Source: Bedellia somnulentella (Eukaryota; Arthropoda; Insecta; Lepidoptera; Bedelliidae). From it: a stretch of 64,000 bases of DNA. The notes beneath the pieces are model-generated. The model saw nothing but the letters and a program-made list of their open reading frames with translations. It did not search any database and was not told where the DNA came from. Positions 49,051 to 58,758 of the stretch are shown one piece after another. The stretch spans positions 3,670,501-3,734,500 of the forward strand of contig OY755197.1 of the NCBI GenBank assembly GCA_963576735.1, written 5' to 3'. Both the position numbers and the translations under genes were made by a program. Numbering within the stretch: position 1 is the first letter of the stretch; every line of letters starts with the position of its first letter.

Positions 49051-51366
49051 ATGTGGTCATGTGTAGATACGGAACTCCTTGGCGTTAATTCGGGCAACTT
49101 TACTTTTATACGAGTAAGTGAAGCGAACGGATCATGCCGGTGGTTAGATCACTGTCTTGTCACTGAATCTGGTTTTGCAACTGTCAAAAAAGTTTATATA
49201 AAATATGGAGTGTCATGGTCAGATCACATACCGTTAGTTATTGAATTAAATATTAATGTAGTAGTTTCAAAGTTAAATGTGCCTTTAAATTTAAATTGTA
49301 TTAGTAATAATAATAATAAAGTAATATGGGGGAGTAGGTCAAGCAATCAAATACAGCAATATAATATTATTTGTTCAGATAAACTTAGTAAAATAAATAA
49401 ACCTAACCTCTCATATCAATGTTCACTCTGTTATAAAAATAGTATCTGTAAGGAACAGGATCATTTACTAGTTATTGATAAGTTGTATGCAGATATAGTT
49501 AACGCACTTCGCGAGGCAGCCATAAGCTGTCACGGAGATCAGAAAACTATGTGTGGCCCTAGGAAATACGTAACTGGCTGGAATAAACATGTAAGCGACA
49601 GTCACAGGGAAGCCAAACTGAAGTTTCTTATTTGGGTCTCGTACAGTAAGCCTACCTTAGGCAGAGTGTACGACGAAATGTGCTTAAGCCGTAAGGCATT
49701 TAAGTCACGATTGCGATGGTGTCAGAGGCACGAGGAGCAAATAAAACTTGACATTATAGCTTCACATCATTCTAATAATGATTTTAAAAACTTCTGGAAA
49801 TCGACGAACAAACTCAAAGACAGATCTGGCTTTCCTGTGAATGTTGACGGAGTTAGCGAACCTAAAAACATTGCTGAACTGTTTAAAGAGCATTTTTCAG
49901 TGAAGTCATTGTTGGGTCCACCACAGTCCTCCTCGGAAAGTAGTGACGAGAATCGGTTTGATGTTAATGGTATTATAGTAGTAGATAAGGACATTGAACA
50001 TATAATAAGATACATGAAAAGGGGCAAGTCTCCCGGACATGACGGCTTAAGTCTAGAACACTTACTGCATGCCGGCCCGAGAATAGTTGAGCTACTCACA
50101 GATCTTTACTCACTGTGTTTACGTCATGAATACCTACCACAGGAACTGATGAGGACGGTGGTGGTACCCATTGTAAAGAATAGGACTGGTAATGTTTCCG
50201 ATAAGACTAACTACCGCCCGATTTCACTAGCCACGATACTTGCAAAGGTGTTTGACAGCCTGCTTAGTTCGCACCTGGATAAGCACTTAGATATACATGA
50301 CAACCAGTTTGGTTTTAGACCGAGCTTATCCACGGAGAGTGCGATTCTGTCGTTAAAGCAGACGGTCAGATACTATACGCTTCGGCAAACTGCTGTCTGT
50401 GCGTGCTTTCTTGATCTGTCCAAAGCGTTCGATTTGGTATGTTATGACAGACTATGGGAGAAGCTTAAAGCTCAAAAAGTTCCTAGTGTCGTTATACAAA
50501 TATTTAAATATTGGTACCAAAATCAAGTTATCACTGTACGCTGGATGGACAGTTTCTCTGAGCCGTATAAAATGGAGTGCGGAGTGAGACAGGGAGGGTT
50601 AAGCTCTCCGAAGCTCTTTAATCTGTACATAAATGCGCTAGTCGAGGAGCTCAGCAGCACTCGTGTCGGTTGTCACATTGACGGAATAGCCGTTAATAAC
50701 ATAAGTTACGCGGATGACATGGTGCTGCTGAGCGCCTCGGCTGGAGGTCTCGCTTCGCTTATCCGGATATGCGAAAGGTACTCGGTCTCCCATGGTCTGA
50801 AATACAATGTGAACAAGAGTGAATGCATGGTCTTTGAGGCCAGGGGTGCTTGTCAGGCGACGTTTCCTCCCATTAAACTTAATGGTGTCGTTTTAAAGCA
50901 GGTGCAACAATTTAAGTACTTAGGTCACATTGTCACCTCTGACCTCAAGGACGATGCAGACATCGAACGCGAGAGGCGCGCGCTGGCAGTAAGAGCCAAC
51001 ATGATCGCCCGTAGGTTCGCACGATGTACAGGTGCAGTAAAGGTAACTCTGTTCAGAGCCTACTGCACTTCACTTTACACGTGCGCTCTATGGGCTAATC
51101 ATACGAAGCGGCAGTATCATGCACTTAGAGTGCAATATAATGACGCTTTCAGGGTGTTGATGGGGCTGCCCCGCTTCTGCAGCGCATCAGGCATGTTTGC
51201 CGAAGCGCGAGTAGCGTGCTTCTACGCCACCATGCGCGCCCGCGCCGCCTCCCTGCTGCAGAGAGTGCGGGCCAGCCCCAACAACATCCTGCAAGCTATT
51301 GCGGATAGGGTGGATTCGCCTTATATATGGCATTGTATTGACCTTCAATGTAAATATGATAGTTAG
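49051..51366 (+). CDS. LINE ORF2, C-terminal endonuclease and reverse transcriptase
   Basis: Continues ORF2 after the transposon: the last endonuclease motif (SCRWLDHCLVT and WSDHIPL), then reverse transcriptase with NYRPISLATILAKVFDSLL, GFRPSLSTESAIL, FLDLSKAFD, GVRQGGLSSPKLFNLYIN and YADD (about residue 552), then the thumb and a Cys-containing C-terminus. No stops in 771 codons. Nothing but the transposon and the ORF1 shift damages this LINE, so it was young when hit. Confidence 0.9.
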   Translation: MWSCVDTELLGVNSGNFTFIRVSEANGSCRWLDHCLVTESGFATVKKVYIKYGVSWSDHIPLVIELNINVVVSKLNVPLNLNCISNNNNKVIWGSRSSNQIQQYNIICSDKLSKINKPNLSYQCSLCYKNSICKEQDHLLVIDKLYADIVNALREAAISCHGDQKTMCGPRKYVTGWNKHVSDSHREAKLKFLIWVSYSKPTLGRVYDEMCLSRKAFKSRLRWCQRHEEQIKLDIIASHHSNNDFKNFWKSTNKLKDRSGFPVNVDGVSEPKNIAELFKEHFSVKSLLGPPQSSSESSDENRFDVNGIIVVDKDIEHIIRYMKRGKSPGHDGLSLEHLLHAGPRIVELLTDLYSLCLRHEYLPQELMRTVVVPIVKNRTGNVSDKTNYRPISLATILAKVFDSLLSSHLDKHLDIHDNQFGFRPSLSTESAILSLKQTVRYYTLRQTAVCACFLDLSKAFDLVCYDRLWEKLKAQKVPSVVIQIFKYWYQNQVITVRWMDSFSEPYKMECGVRQGGLSSPKLFNLYINALVEELSSTRVGCHIDGIAVNNISYADDMVLLSASAGGLASLIRICERYSVSHGLKYNVNKSECMVFEARGACQATFPPIKLNGVVLKQVQQFKYLGHIVTSDLKDDADIERERRALAVRANMIARRFARCTGAVKVTLFRAYCTSLYTCALWANHTKRQYHALRVQYNDAFRVLMGLPRFCSASGMFAEARVACFYATMRARAASLLQRVRASPNNILQAIADRVDSPYIWHCIDLQCKYDS

Positions 51367-51556
51367 GTAAAAGTAGTATTAAGTATTTTTTAAGGTGTCT
51401 AACATAGTTGATAAGTCTTGTTACTAACAATTTGAGCCCTGTTGCATTGAATAAAGATTTATTATATTAATAGATGCCACAGGCAATTCTAATATGTTAG
51501 AAGGAAGTTTGTTGAACATTTGGAGGGATAGTCCCATAAAGGAGTTACTTACTTTT

Positions 51557-53204
51557 GTGGAAACAGCAAAGATATACTGGCCAGTACACCCTGCTGTGTA
51601 CCAACTTATAATTTGTATCTATGCTTAACTCGAAAAACATTTACACTCCGCGATGTAGGAATATGAGTGAGACGCTGCTATTGTGCGAGTGAGTCCGCAG
51701 TTTTTTTTTCTTTTTTTTCGTTTTTATACCCGGGGGAAATGTTCCAAGGCTATCCCGCCTCTCGAGAGAGCGGCGGGGGTATGTCAGACTTCTACTGACT
51801 AAAACCCCCGGTTTTGGTGCTGCTGGCCCTGCAGCCTATGCGGCGTCACCGTGACATTTGTTGCCGGGAGGCTGAAGGCCGCCCTGGCGCGGCAAAGGAG
51901 TGTACCTAAGCTAAGTCGGGTAGGGTGAGTATAAAAATAAAAGAGACTCTATCTTGAGTCTAGTGTGGCTCTAAATTTAGTGTTATGTTCTACGACCTCG
52001 CCGGCGGGGTCGGTGTCGGGAGTTGTGGTGGCTGTTGATGAGTGCGCGAGCGCTGGTGGCCCCTGAGACCTTGAGTTCACGGGTGATCGGGTCGTCGGGA
52101 TCCGAGAGCACGCTTCGAGGGCGTCTCTCTCGAGTTTCGACATCCGGTGAACAAGTGTAGTCGAGTGAAGCTCTTAGTAAGGGGTTGGGGTGATCAGGGA
52201 TCCTATCAAAGTATCTACGTGAGATGAGTCCTCAGTAGCGTGCGCTCTAACGTACTCCAGTACTCCCCTCCTAGTCGATAGACGATATCAAAGCTAGGAG
52301 GTCAGTGTGAGCAGTTAGGCCGGTGATTGCATTTTGCATGCCTGTAGATGCTCTGCTGAATGAATAGGTGCGTACTGCCGCGACCGCGGCAAACGCTCGC
52401 GCTGCCCCGCCCGAGCATGCCGCGGCCCGAGCCAAGCGTTATCGGTTTTTGACAAAAATCAAAAGCCGCGCTCACTCAAGACGTTAGTGATATGCCTCGC
52501 TTATTCTCTGTTTAAGTTCAAGTAAAACTGAGCCTCGTGCGTGCCTCAGCCTCACCGTGGATTGGCCTTGCCGCGGGAGGAAGACAACTTACAGACCGAG
52601 GTCGCCTCGCGCCGCATTTGTACCGCGGCAAACGTCCGAGGCTGCCTCGCGAGGCGGCTCGCTCAGTCAGTATGCACCTAGTCAAGACGTGCCGCGCCCG
52701 CGGCAAACGCCCGCGCTGCCCCGCCCGAGCGTGCCGCGGCCCGAGCCGAGCGTTGCCGGTTTTTGTCAAAGATCTAAAGCGCCTCAGTACGTTTGCCGCG
52801 CTCGCTCAAGATGTTAGTGTTTTGCCTCGCTTATTCGTTGCGTGTTAGTTGTTCAAATTCAAGTAAAACTGAGCGTCGTGCGTGCCTCAGCCTCACCGTG
52901 GCTCGGCCATGCCGCGCGAGGAAGAAAACTTACAGACCGAGGCAGCCTCGCGTGGCATGTGTTCCGCGGCAAACGTCATAGGCTGCCTCGCGAGGCGGCT
53001 CGCTCAGTCAGTACGCACCTTATGGTGTGGTGATGTAAGCGAGGAATAGAAGTTGCGGGCAGATCGAGAAATGTAGTAGAATGAAGCGTGTGTTCTTATC
53101 GAGGGGTCACCACTGTGAAAACAGCAAATATATACTGGCCAGTACACCCTGTTGTGTACCAACTTATAATTTGTATCTATGCTTAACTCGAATAAAATAC
53201 ATAC
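51557..53204 (+). mobile_element. GC-rich nonautonomous element between 80-base direct repeats
   Basis: About 76 bases at 51558-51633 (acagcaaagatatactggcc to tatctatgcttaactcgaa) are repeated at 53115-53200. Between them is a segment with a poly-T and GC-rich start (tacccgggggaaatgttcc, ctcgagagagcggcggggg), 600 bases of mixed sequence, and a tandem repeat. I read it as one element with its 3' end at 53200 directly after a truncated copy of the same 3' end. Confidence 0.6.
52370..53030. repeat. Two tandem GC-rich units of about 314-342 bp
   Basis: Units start near 52384 and 52698 with ccgcggcaaacg, gctgccccgcccgagc and gccgcggcccgagcc, and end with gaggcggctcgctcagtcag (52651 and 52993). 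Strong GC contrast with the surroundings. Four overlapping chance frames occur here in several phases. Confidence 0.85.
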
Positions 53205-53260
53205 ATACATACATACATACATATACTCACGCCATTAGTTCCCATTGGGGTAGGCAGAGA

Positions 53261-54496
53261 CTATTGATCGCCACTTGCACGATCATGACAAACCTGTCTA
53301 GCTTCGTTTACATCCATCAATCTTTTCATACATGCTCTTTTATTCTTCATACTACGGACGCCAGCCTTTTTGAGCACACTCTCAATTTGGTCCAAGTGTG
53401 TTCTCCGTGGTCGTCCTCTACTAATATTACCATCCACACTAGGTCTATAGACCCCTTTTACCAATTTTCTATCATTCATCCTCTCTATGTGCCCAAACCA
53501 TCTCAACATTCCTTTTTCTATCTTTCTTACAATATCATCTTTCACACCACACTTTTCACGAATAACACTATTTCTCACTCGGTCACATAATCTAAAATTA
53601 CAAATTTTTCTGAGGGACCTCATCTCTACTGCATTCACTCTGCTCTCATGCTTCTTCTGCCACACCCAACATTCGCTTCCATACATAAGCGTAGGAACAA
53701 GAACAGCATCATGCACAGCCATTCGGGCCTTTTCAGACACCGATTGACAGGTCATTAGGCTATTCATTGCTCCATTTACCGCATTACCCTTTTTCACTAT
53801 TCTTTCAATATCTTCATCACATTTTCCATCCCTTGTAAACAAACTTCCCAGATATACAAACTCCTTCACCTGTTCCACATCCTTACCATCAATCGCAATC
53901 ACGCATTCTGTCACATCTTCCTGTCTCTCAAAAACCATCGTTTTGGTCTTATCCACATTCACCCTCATTCCCTTTCTTACAAAAGACTCACATGCAATAT
54001 TCATCATCTCTTGCAACTCTTCTGCCGACGATGCAAGTAGCACTTGATCGTCAGCATACAAGAGGCATTTAATGATGAATCCACTCATTCTTAGTCCACA
54101 ATCACTTTCACGCAACTCTGTCAAACAGTCATCCATGAACAAATTGAAGAGCCACGGAGAAGCTACACATCCCTGTCGGACACCCCTAGAGATTCCGAAC
54201 CAGTCAGTGTTTTCCCCGTTTACTCTTACACATGCCCTAGAATCCTCATAGAGTGATACTAATGCACGTATAAGTTGACTCCCCAAACCGAACTTGGATA
54301 ACACCTCCCATAAACACTTTCTTACAACCCTATCATACGCCTTCTCTAAATCAATGAAGGAGCAATACACCTTTTGGTTCTTAGCTAAGAACTTTTCGGT
54401 GATGCTCCTTAGAGAGAAGATTTGATCCTTACATACCATTCCCTTCCTAAATCCCGCTTGCACATCCCATATTTTCTCATTAGTTTCATTCATCAC
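53261..54496 (-). pseudogene. RTE reverse transcriptase, C-terminal part
   Basis: QAGFRKGMVCKDQIF, FIDLEKAYDRV, GVRQGCVASPWLFNLF and catalytic LLYADDQVLL, then GSECWVWQKKHESRV and GMLRWFGHIERM, ending in [18 protein letters not shown]. It is separated from the preceding part only by a TAG codon in the same frame. Confidence 0.9.
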
Positions 54497-54511
54497 TCTT
54501 TCAATCAGTAC

Positions 54512-55246
54512 CTAAGCATACAATTTACCAACAATGCTGAGTAAGCTGATGCCGCGGTAGTTTTTAGCCTCTTGGTGTGACCCCTTTCCTTTATATAGAG
54601 GCACAATCACCGCCTTGCACCAGTCTCGTGGAACTTTGCCACTAAACCAGCATTTTTGGAAAAGGAAGTACAACCAAGAAGCCACCAACCCTTTACCAGC
54701 CCTCAGCATTTCGATAGTAATCCTATCATACCCTGCCGCCTTCCCTAATTTCATACTTTTCATTGCTTTCATTATTTCTTCCATACTAATCTCGCTGTCA
54801 CTAAATTCACCCATCTCCCCGTTCCAATCAACATTACTGTCGATTGGCGAAGAAATGGATGCATCCTCTTTCTCAAACAGTCCCTCAAAATAATTCTTCC
54901 ATACCCGTTTCATGCTACTTTCATCCGTCGCCAATTCACCCTGTTCATCTCTTATTACACTCACTCTCGTGTTTTGGGAAACTCCCTTTTCTTTCCGGAT
55001 ATACTTCCAGAATAACTTTTGGTTATTCCGGAAATTATCAGAAAGTTTCCTCTCACACCACTCTTGCAAATCCCGCTTTTTCTTTTCTATTTTCTTCTTT
55101 ACCTCATTCTTAACTCTCTTATATTCATCTTCACTTTTCTGCACTACATCGTCAGTTACACTCGCATCTTGTTGGTGGTCTATTTGACCTTTTACACACT
55201 CCACATACTTCCGTCGCACATTCAACCATCGTCGATTTGAGCACAT
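54512..55246 (-). pseudogene. RTE linker and N-terminal reverse transcriptase
   Basis: Lysine-rich linker (KKKIEKKKRDLQEW), KLFWKYIRKEKG and the first RT motifs (GKAAGYDRITIEML, CKAVIVPLYKGKG, NYRGISLLSIVGKLYA). Its start is a chance ATG after the frameshift. Confidence 0.85.
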
Positions 55247-56246
55247 CCCATACTTCTTCTATTTCCATTTCATCCTTCATCTCCACGCAACTTAGTCTAT
55301 CATCCAATTTCCTCAAGTATTCATCTCTGATATTCTCATCTTCTTGCAGTTTTTCTACTTTTATTCTCGCAAAATCCGTTGTTGACACTTTAGGCCTGTG
55401 ACGCCAACGCGTGCACAGACCCCTTAATCGTGATATAACGAGAAAGTGATCTGTGCCAACGTTCGTGCCCCTATAGACCCTGGTGTCAACAACTTTTGCT
55501 CTCAGCCTTTCATCAACTATCACAAAATCAATCATACTTCTCTCGCTTCCCCTCTGTCTTGTATAAATATGGATATCTTTGTGCTTAAACAACGTGTTTG
55601 TAACACAAAGATTCCTCTCCAAACATACCTCAATCAATTTCTCACCATTCTCATTTACCCTTTGATCACCAAACTTTCCTAAAACTCTTTCGCAACCGTT
55701 GCGTGACACACCAACCCAGCCATTAAAATCTCCTAACATTACAAGTCTCTCATTCTGATCCCACCCATTCACAACATCGTCTAACAGATTCCAAAACTCC
55801 TCCCTCTCGGATAGGGATTTAGACATGTCCGGAGCGTATACGCAAATTATGCACATCCGGACTAGTCCCAATTTCACCTTAATTCACAGGAGCCTTGGAC
55901 TCACACATTCGTAATCTTTCATACACTGAGCCATCCTTTCAGATATCAGAAGTCCCACTCCTTGGCTAGCTCGGTCACTGTCAGCGACTCCAGACCAGAT
56001 TGCTGTAATGTTGCCAAGTTGTGAAACTTCCTTTCCCTTACGCTTCGTCTCATTTACACAAAGAAAATCCAGTTTTCTTTCATTCATAATCATACATACT
56101 TCATCTAATTTTTCAAACATTCCTCCACATACATTCATCGTACTGAAACGGGTCTCTTTAGCCCACTTTTCGCCCCGTGAGCAACCATGGCGTGATGAGT
56201 GGCGAGCTACATCGCCGCCTCCGTGTTTACTAAAATTTGAACACAT
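55152..56246 (-). pseudogene. RTE endonuclease, with one in-frame stop
   Basis: 56246-55884: FSTMNVCGGMFEKLDEV, LDFLCVNETKRKG, GVGLLISERM. After a TGA the frame goes on from about 55877: IICVYAPDMSKS, RLVMLGDFNGWVG, MIDFVIVDERL, NVGTDHFLVISRL. All apurinic-type endonuclease motifs are present. Past about 55200 the frame drifts into the frameshift. Confidence 0.85.
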
Positions 56247-56496
56247 ATTGGACCCACGAGAAGCAAGGGAAGTGAACTGTCCACCTAGCCAGAGCCCCGC
56301 TTGACTAGGTAAGGTTATTTAGTACCCGGAGTGCACCAAGCTCCGGGACGGCGGCACGCTAGCGACCAGGCTCACCCCTGGCCATGTATCCCTCGGCGCG
56401 GCAGACGAATAAAATATTTTTTAACAAAAAGAAAACCGACTTCGAAGTTGTAAAAACAAAAACTAAAAAACCGAAGAATGGTTAACTTAGCACAAA

Positions 56497-56743
56497 TACA
56501 TACATACATATACTCACGGCTGTAAATCCCTAGAAGGGGTAGCCAGAGCTAAGGAACTAAAAGTTCCTCAGCCACTTTTGGAAAGTTAAGTGGGGAAAAG
56601 ATGGTAAAATAAAGGTTGTTGGTTATGGGTCTCCAACCGCATCACCCAAACATCACTTAATAGCCCCAATACCGTTTGTCGCCTTTTACGTACACCCACC
56701 GGTAGAAATGGGTCAGTGTTATTCTAAGCCGACACTACACAGC
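56497..56743 (-). mobile_element. Family M element
   Basis: Complete: (cata)n, tactcacggctgtaaatccc to gccgacactacacagc. Confidence 0.8.
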
Positions 56744-56944
56744 TAAAAGCACAAAGTAATTCGAACTATGATGTACATGAAAAATAAACAATCAGGTACT
56801 AAAAAGTAAGAAATAAGTTATTTAATTAAATATTAGTACTGTGATTAACACCTTAGGAATCACAAACTCTACACCTTATTCAAAATATGTGGCTTGGTCA
56901 TGGGTGCCATGCAAAAAGTAGGAAGCAAATTTTGGTCCACTCTT

Positions 56945-57325
56945 TAAAATTCTAACTCAGGCAATCACGCTGTATATCCCGGAAGGAGTTGGCAGAGGTA
57001 CTTATGCTTCTGAGCATCACGTGACATCCTCACCTGGTGTTCAGAATCCCACGTATTGCTTGGACAGGGTACTTCCCCCGCCCATCCTAACACCGTTAGG
57101 ATCTATCATTACACCGTTTTGTATGAATACACTGTCACATGATTAAGTACAACTCAGCCATGTGGGTTTCTACACGATATTTTCCCTCACCCTTAACAAC
57201 CATGATAAATAAATCGCACATAAGAATTTGTTAAAAGCCAATTGGTGTAAGCCCGACTTAGGATTTGAACCCACGCCTGTCTGCATGATTGAATGTGTTC
57301 TACCCACTGAGCTATCACGGTTGTT
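56945..57325 (-). mobile_element. SINE family A, diverged
   Basis: tgtatatcccggaaggagtt to gagctatcacggttgtttc; head at the right with A box near 57300. Confidence 0.75.
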
Positions 57326-57369
57326 TCACTCCCTTAATAAATATGTGTTATAGCTCATTTGATTGAGAT

Positions 57370-57745
57370 TGTTATAACATACCATAACATAAACGTTCAC
57401 GCCGTTTATCCCCGCAGGGGTTGGCAGAGGTACCAATACTCCTGAACTCACATGGCAAGCGCCATCTAGTTTCCAGAGAAGGTACCCTCGTTTTGCTTAG
57501 ACAGTGTACTCACGTGATAGGGGGCAGGCCTATCGCCGTTTTGCACGAATACACTGTCTTATGACTAAGTATAACTCAGCCATGTGGGTTTCCTCACGAT
57601 GTTTTCCCTCACCGTTAGCAACCATGATAAATTAACCACACATATGACTTTAGAAAAGACAAATTGGTGTAGGCCCGTCCCAGGATTGGAACTCACGCCC
57701 TTCTGTTTTTCGGGCGGGTGTTCTACCCACTGGACTATCATGTCG
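57370..57745 (-). mobile_element. SINE family A, nearly identical to 19609
   Basis: ataacataaacgttcacgcc to ggactatcatgtcgcat. It matches 15388-16070 and 19609-19995 at almost every position, so these copies are recent. Confidence 0.85.
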
Positions 57746-58324
57746 CATGAGATTGTTATGGTGGATAAAATAATGTTCGGATGATGTTCCTCGAAATATT
57801 TAACCGAACAAAGATATTTTATATTTATTATAGGCTTCTGAGAGTCGAGGCCTTGGTATGCAGTGAGACATGGTTATGTGGGAACAGCAAAGAAACATTT
57901 CGATACCGCGATGTACGATTTTTTATGACGCTGCTAGTGTGCGAGTGAGTTCGCCGTCTAACGGTCGCTACAGTTACAAATATTGAAGAGGGTATGCAAC
58001 AGTATGTATGTATATATTGTATGTTTCCTAATCAAGCTTAATAACGGTGAGGGAAAACATCTTATGGAAACCAACATGGCGAATGATAATCATATGTTAG
58101 TGTATTCGTACAAAGTGACTTTACGCCAGACCTTACCTTTCAGATGAACGCATTGTACTTTAACTTTTTTTAAGGTTTAATTATTGAACAAATTTTATTG
58201 ATAAGTTTATTTCGGCTGCAATAAATGGAGCTGTCGCCAAAAAATGGCTACCTGTTATTATACACTAATTATAGTTGTGCTAAATAACTAGAAGATTTAA
58301 GGACCTAGTTAGTAATCTCTGTGT
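57746..58324. other. Intergenic before Hsp70, one repeat fragment
   Basis: 57885-57965 (gaacagcaaagaaacattt, gcgatgtacg, gtgtgcgagtgagttcgcc) matches 51565-51700 of the GC-rich element. Otherwise nothing is recognised. Confidence 0.55.
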
Positions 58325-58548
58325 AGTTACAATAGCACTATCCCATTTCTTCCCGAGGGTGTTCTTAGGAGGCATTAGAGCTTTTTAAGTAATTTCTGTA
58401 CAATGCAGTTGGGAACCCATCACCAACAATTCTTATTTTTCAATTTTTCCCCACTCAAATTCTTAAAGTGGCTGAGTAATTCTATGGTTCTGGCTACCCC
58501 ATTTTCAGATTGGGATTCGTCCCTAGTGGGAATTTATAGCCGTAAATA
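58325..58548 (+). mobile_element. Family M element, diverged, just upstream of Hsp70
   Basis: tagcactatcccatttcttc to ggaatttatagccgtaaataa, without the (tatg)n tail. It ends about 210 bases before the Hsp70 start codon. Confidence 0.7.
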
Positions 58549-58758
58549 AATGTAAGTACCAACCACAACCTCCAAAGAGTCGGAAATCCAAAAGAAAAAG
58601 AAATAATTTTGAATCACAACAAAAGTCATTGCAAAAGCTCACAAACTCAAGACAAGTGAACAAGTGACGTGAGTATCAATCTGACATATCAAAACAGTGA
58701 TTACGCTTTAAATTCCTCAAGTTTTATATCTGTTTTACGAGAACAAAAATAATATACA
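58549..58758 (+). promoter_or_regulatory. Hsp70 upstream and probable 5' untranslated region
   Basis: Adenine-rich (gcaaaagctcacaaactcaa, gacaagtgaacaagtgacg), as usual for insect hsp70 leaders. I see no clean heat-shock element (inverted nGAAn units with 2-base spacing) and no obvious TATA box here or in the element before it. Confidence 0.4.

Larger units (their letters stand above)
44975..51472 (+). mobile_element. LINE with ORF1 and ORF2, inserted in an older LINE and itself interrupted
   Basis: About 4.35 kb of LINE once the 46900-49040 transposon is set aside. A GC-rich start (ctcgcgcgcgcacgcac), ORF1, ORF2 and a 3' end with gaataaagatttattatatt. Inserted after cctttttaaaa of the older LINE. 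Confidence 0.85.
44521..51556 (-). mobile_element. 3' end of the same LINE family, split by a second LINE
   Basis: 44521-44965 matches 6480-6935 and 51473-51556 matches 6936-7017 (gatgccacaggcaattc, ccataaaggagttacttac), so one copy was cut by the insert 44975-51472. It is 5'-truncated inside ORF2. Confidence 0.9.
53205..56410 (-). mobile_element. RTE-clade LINE, near full length, inactive
   Basis: Single-ORF LINE (endonuclease plus reverse transcriptase), 3' tail at the left made of (catacata)n followed by tactcacgccattagttccc, 5' untranslated region at the right (gagcctggtcgctagcgtgc on the minus strand). The frame is broken by a TGA near 55878, a frameshift near 55200 and a TAG at 54508-54510. 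Confidence 0.88.

Noticed and set aside
52518..53033. Several Arg/Pro/Ala-rich frames on both strands
   Set aside because: Chance frames of the GC-rich tandem repeat; no codon-phase signal or motif.
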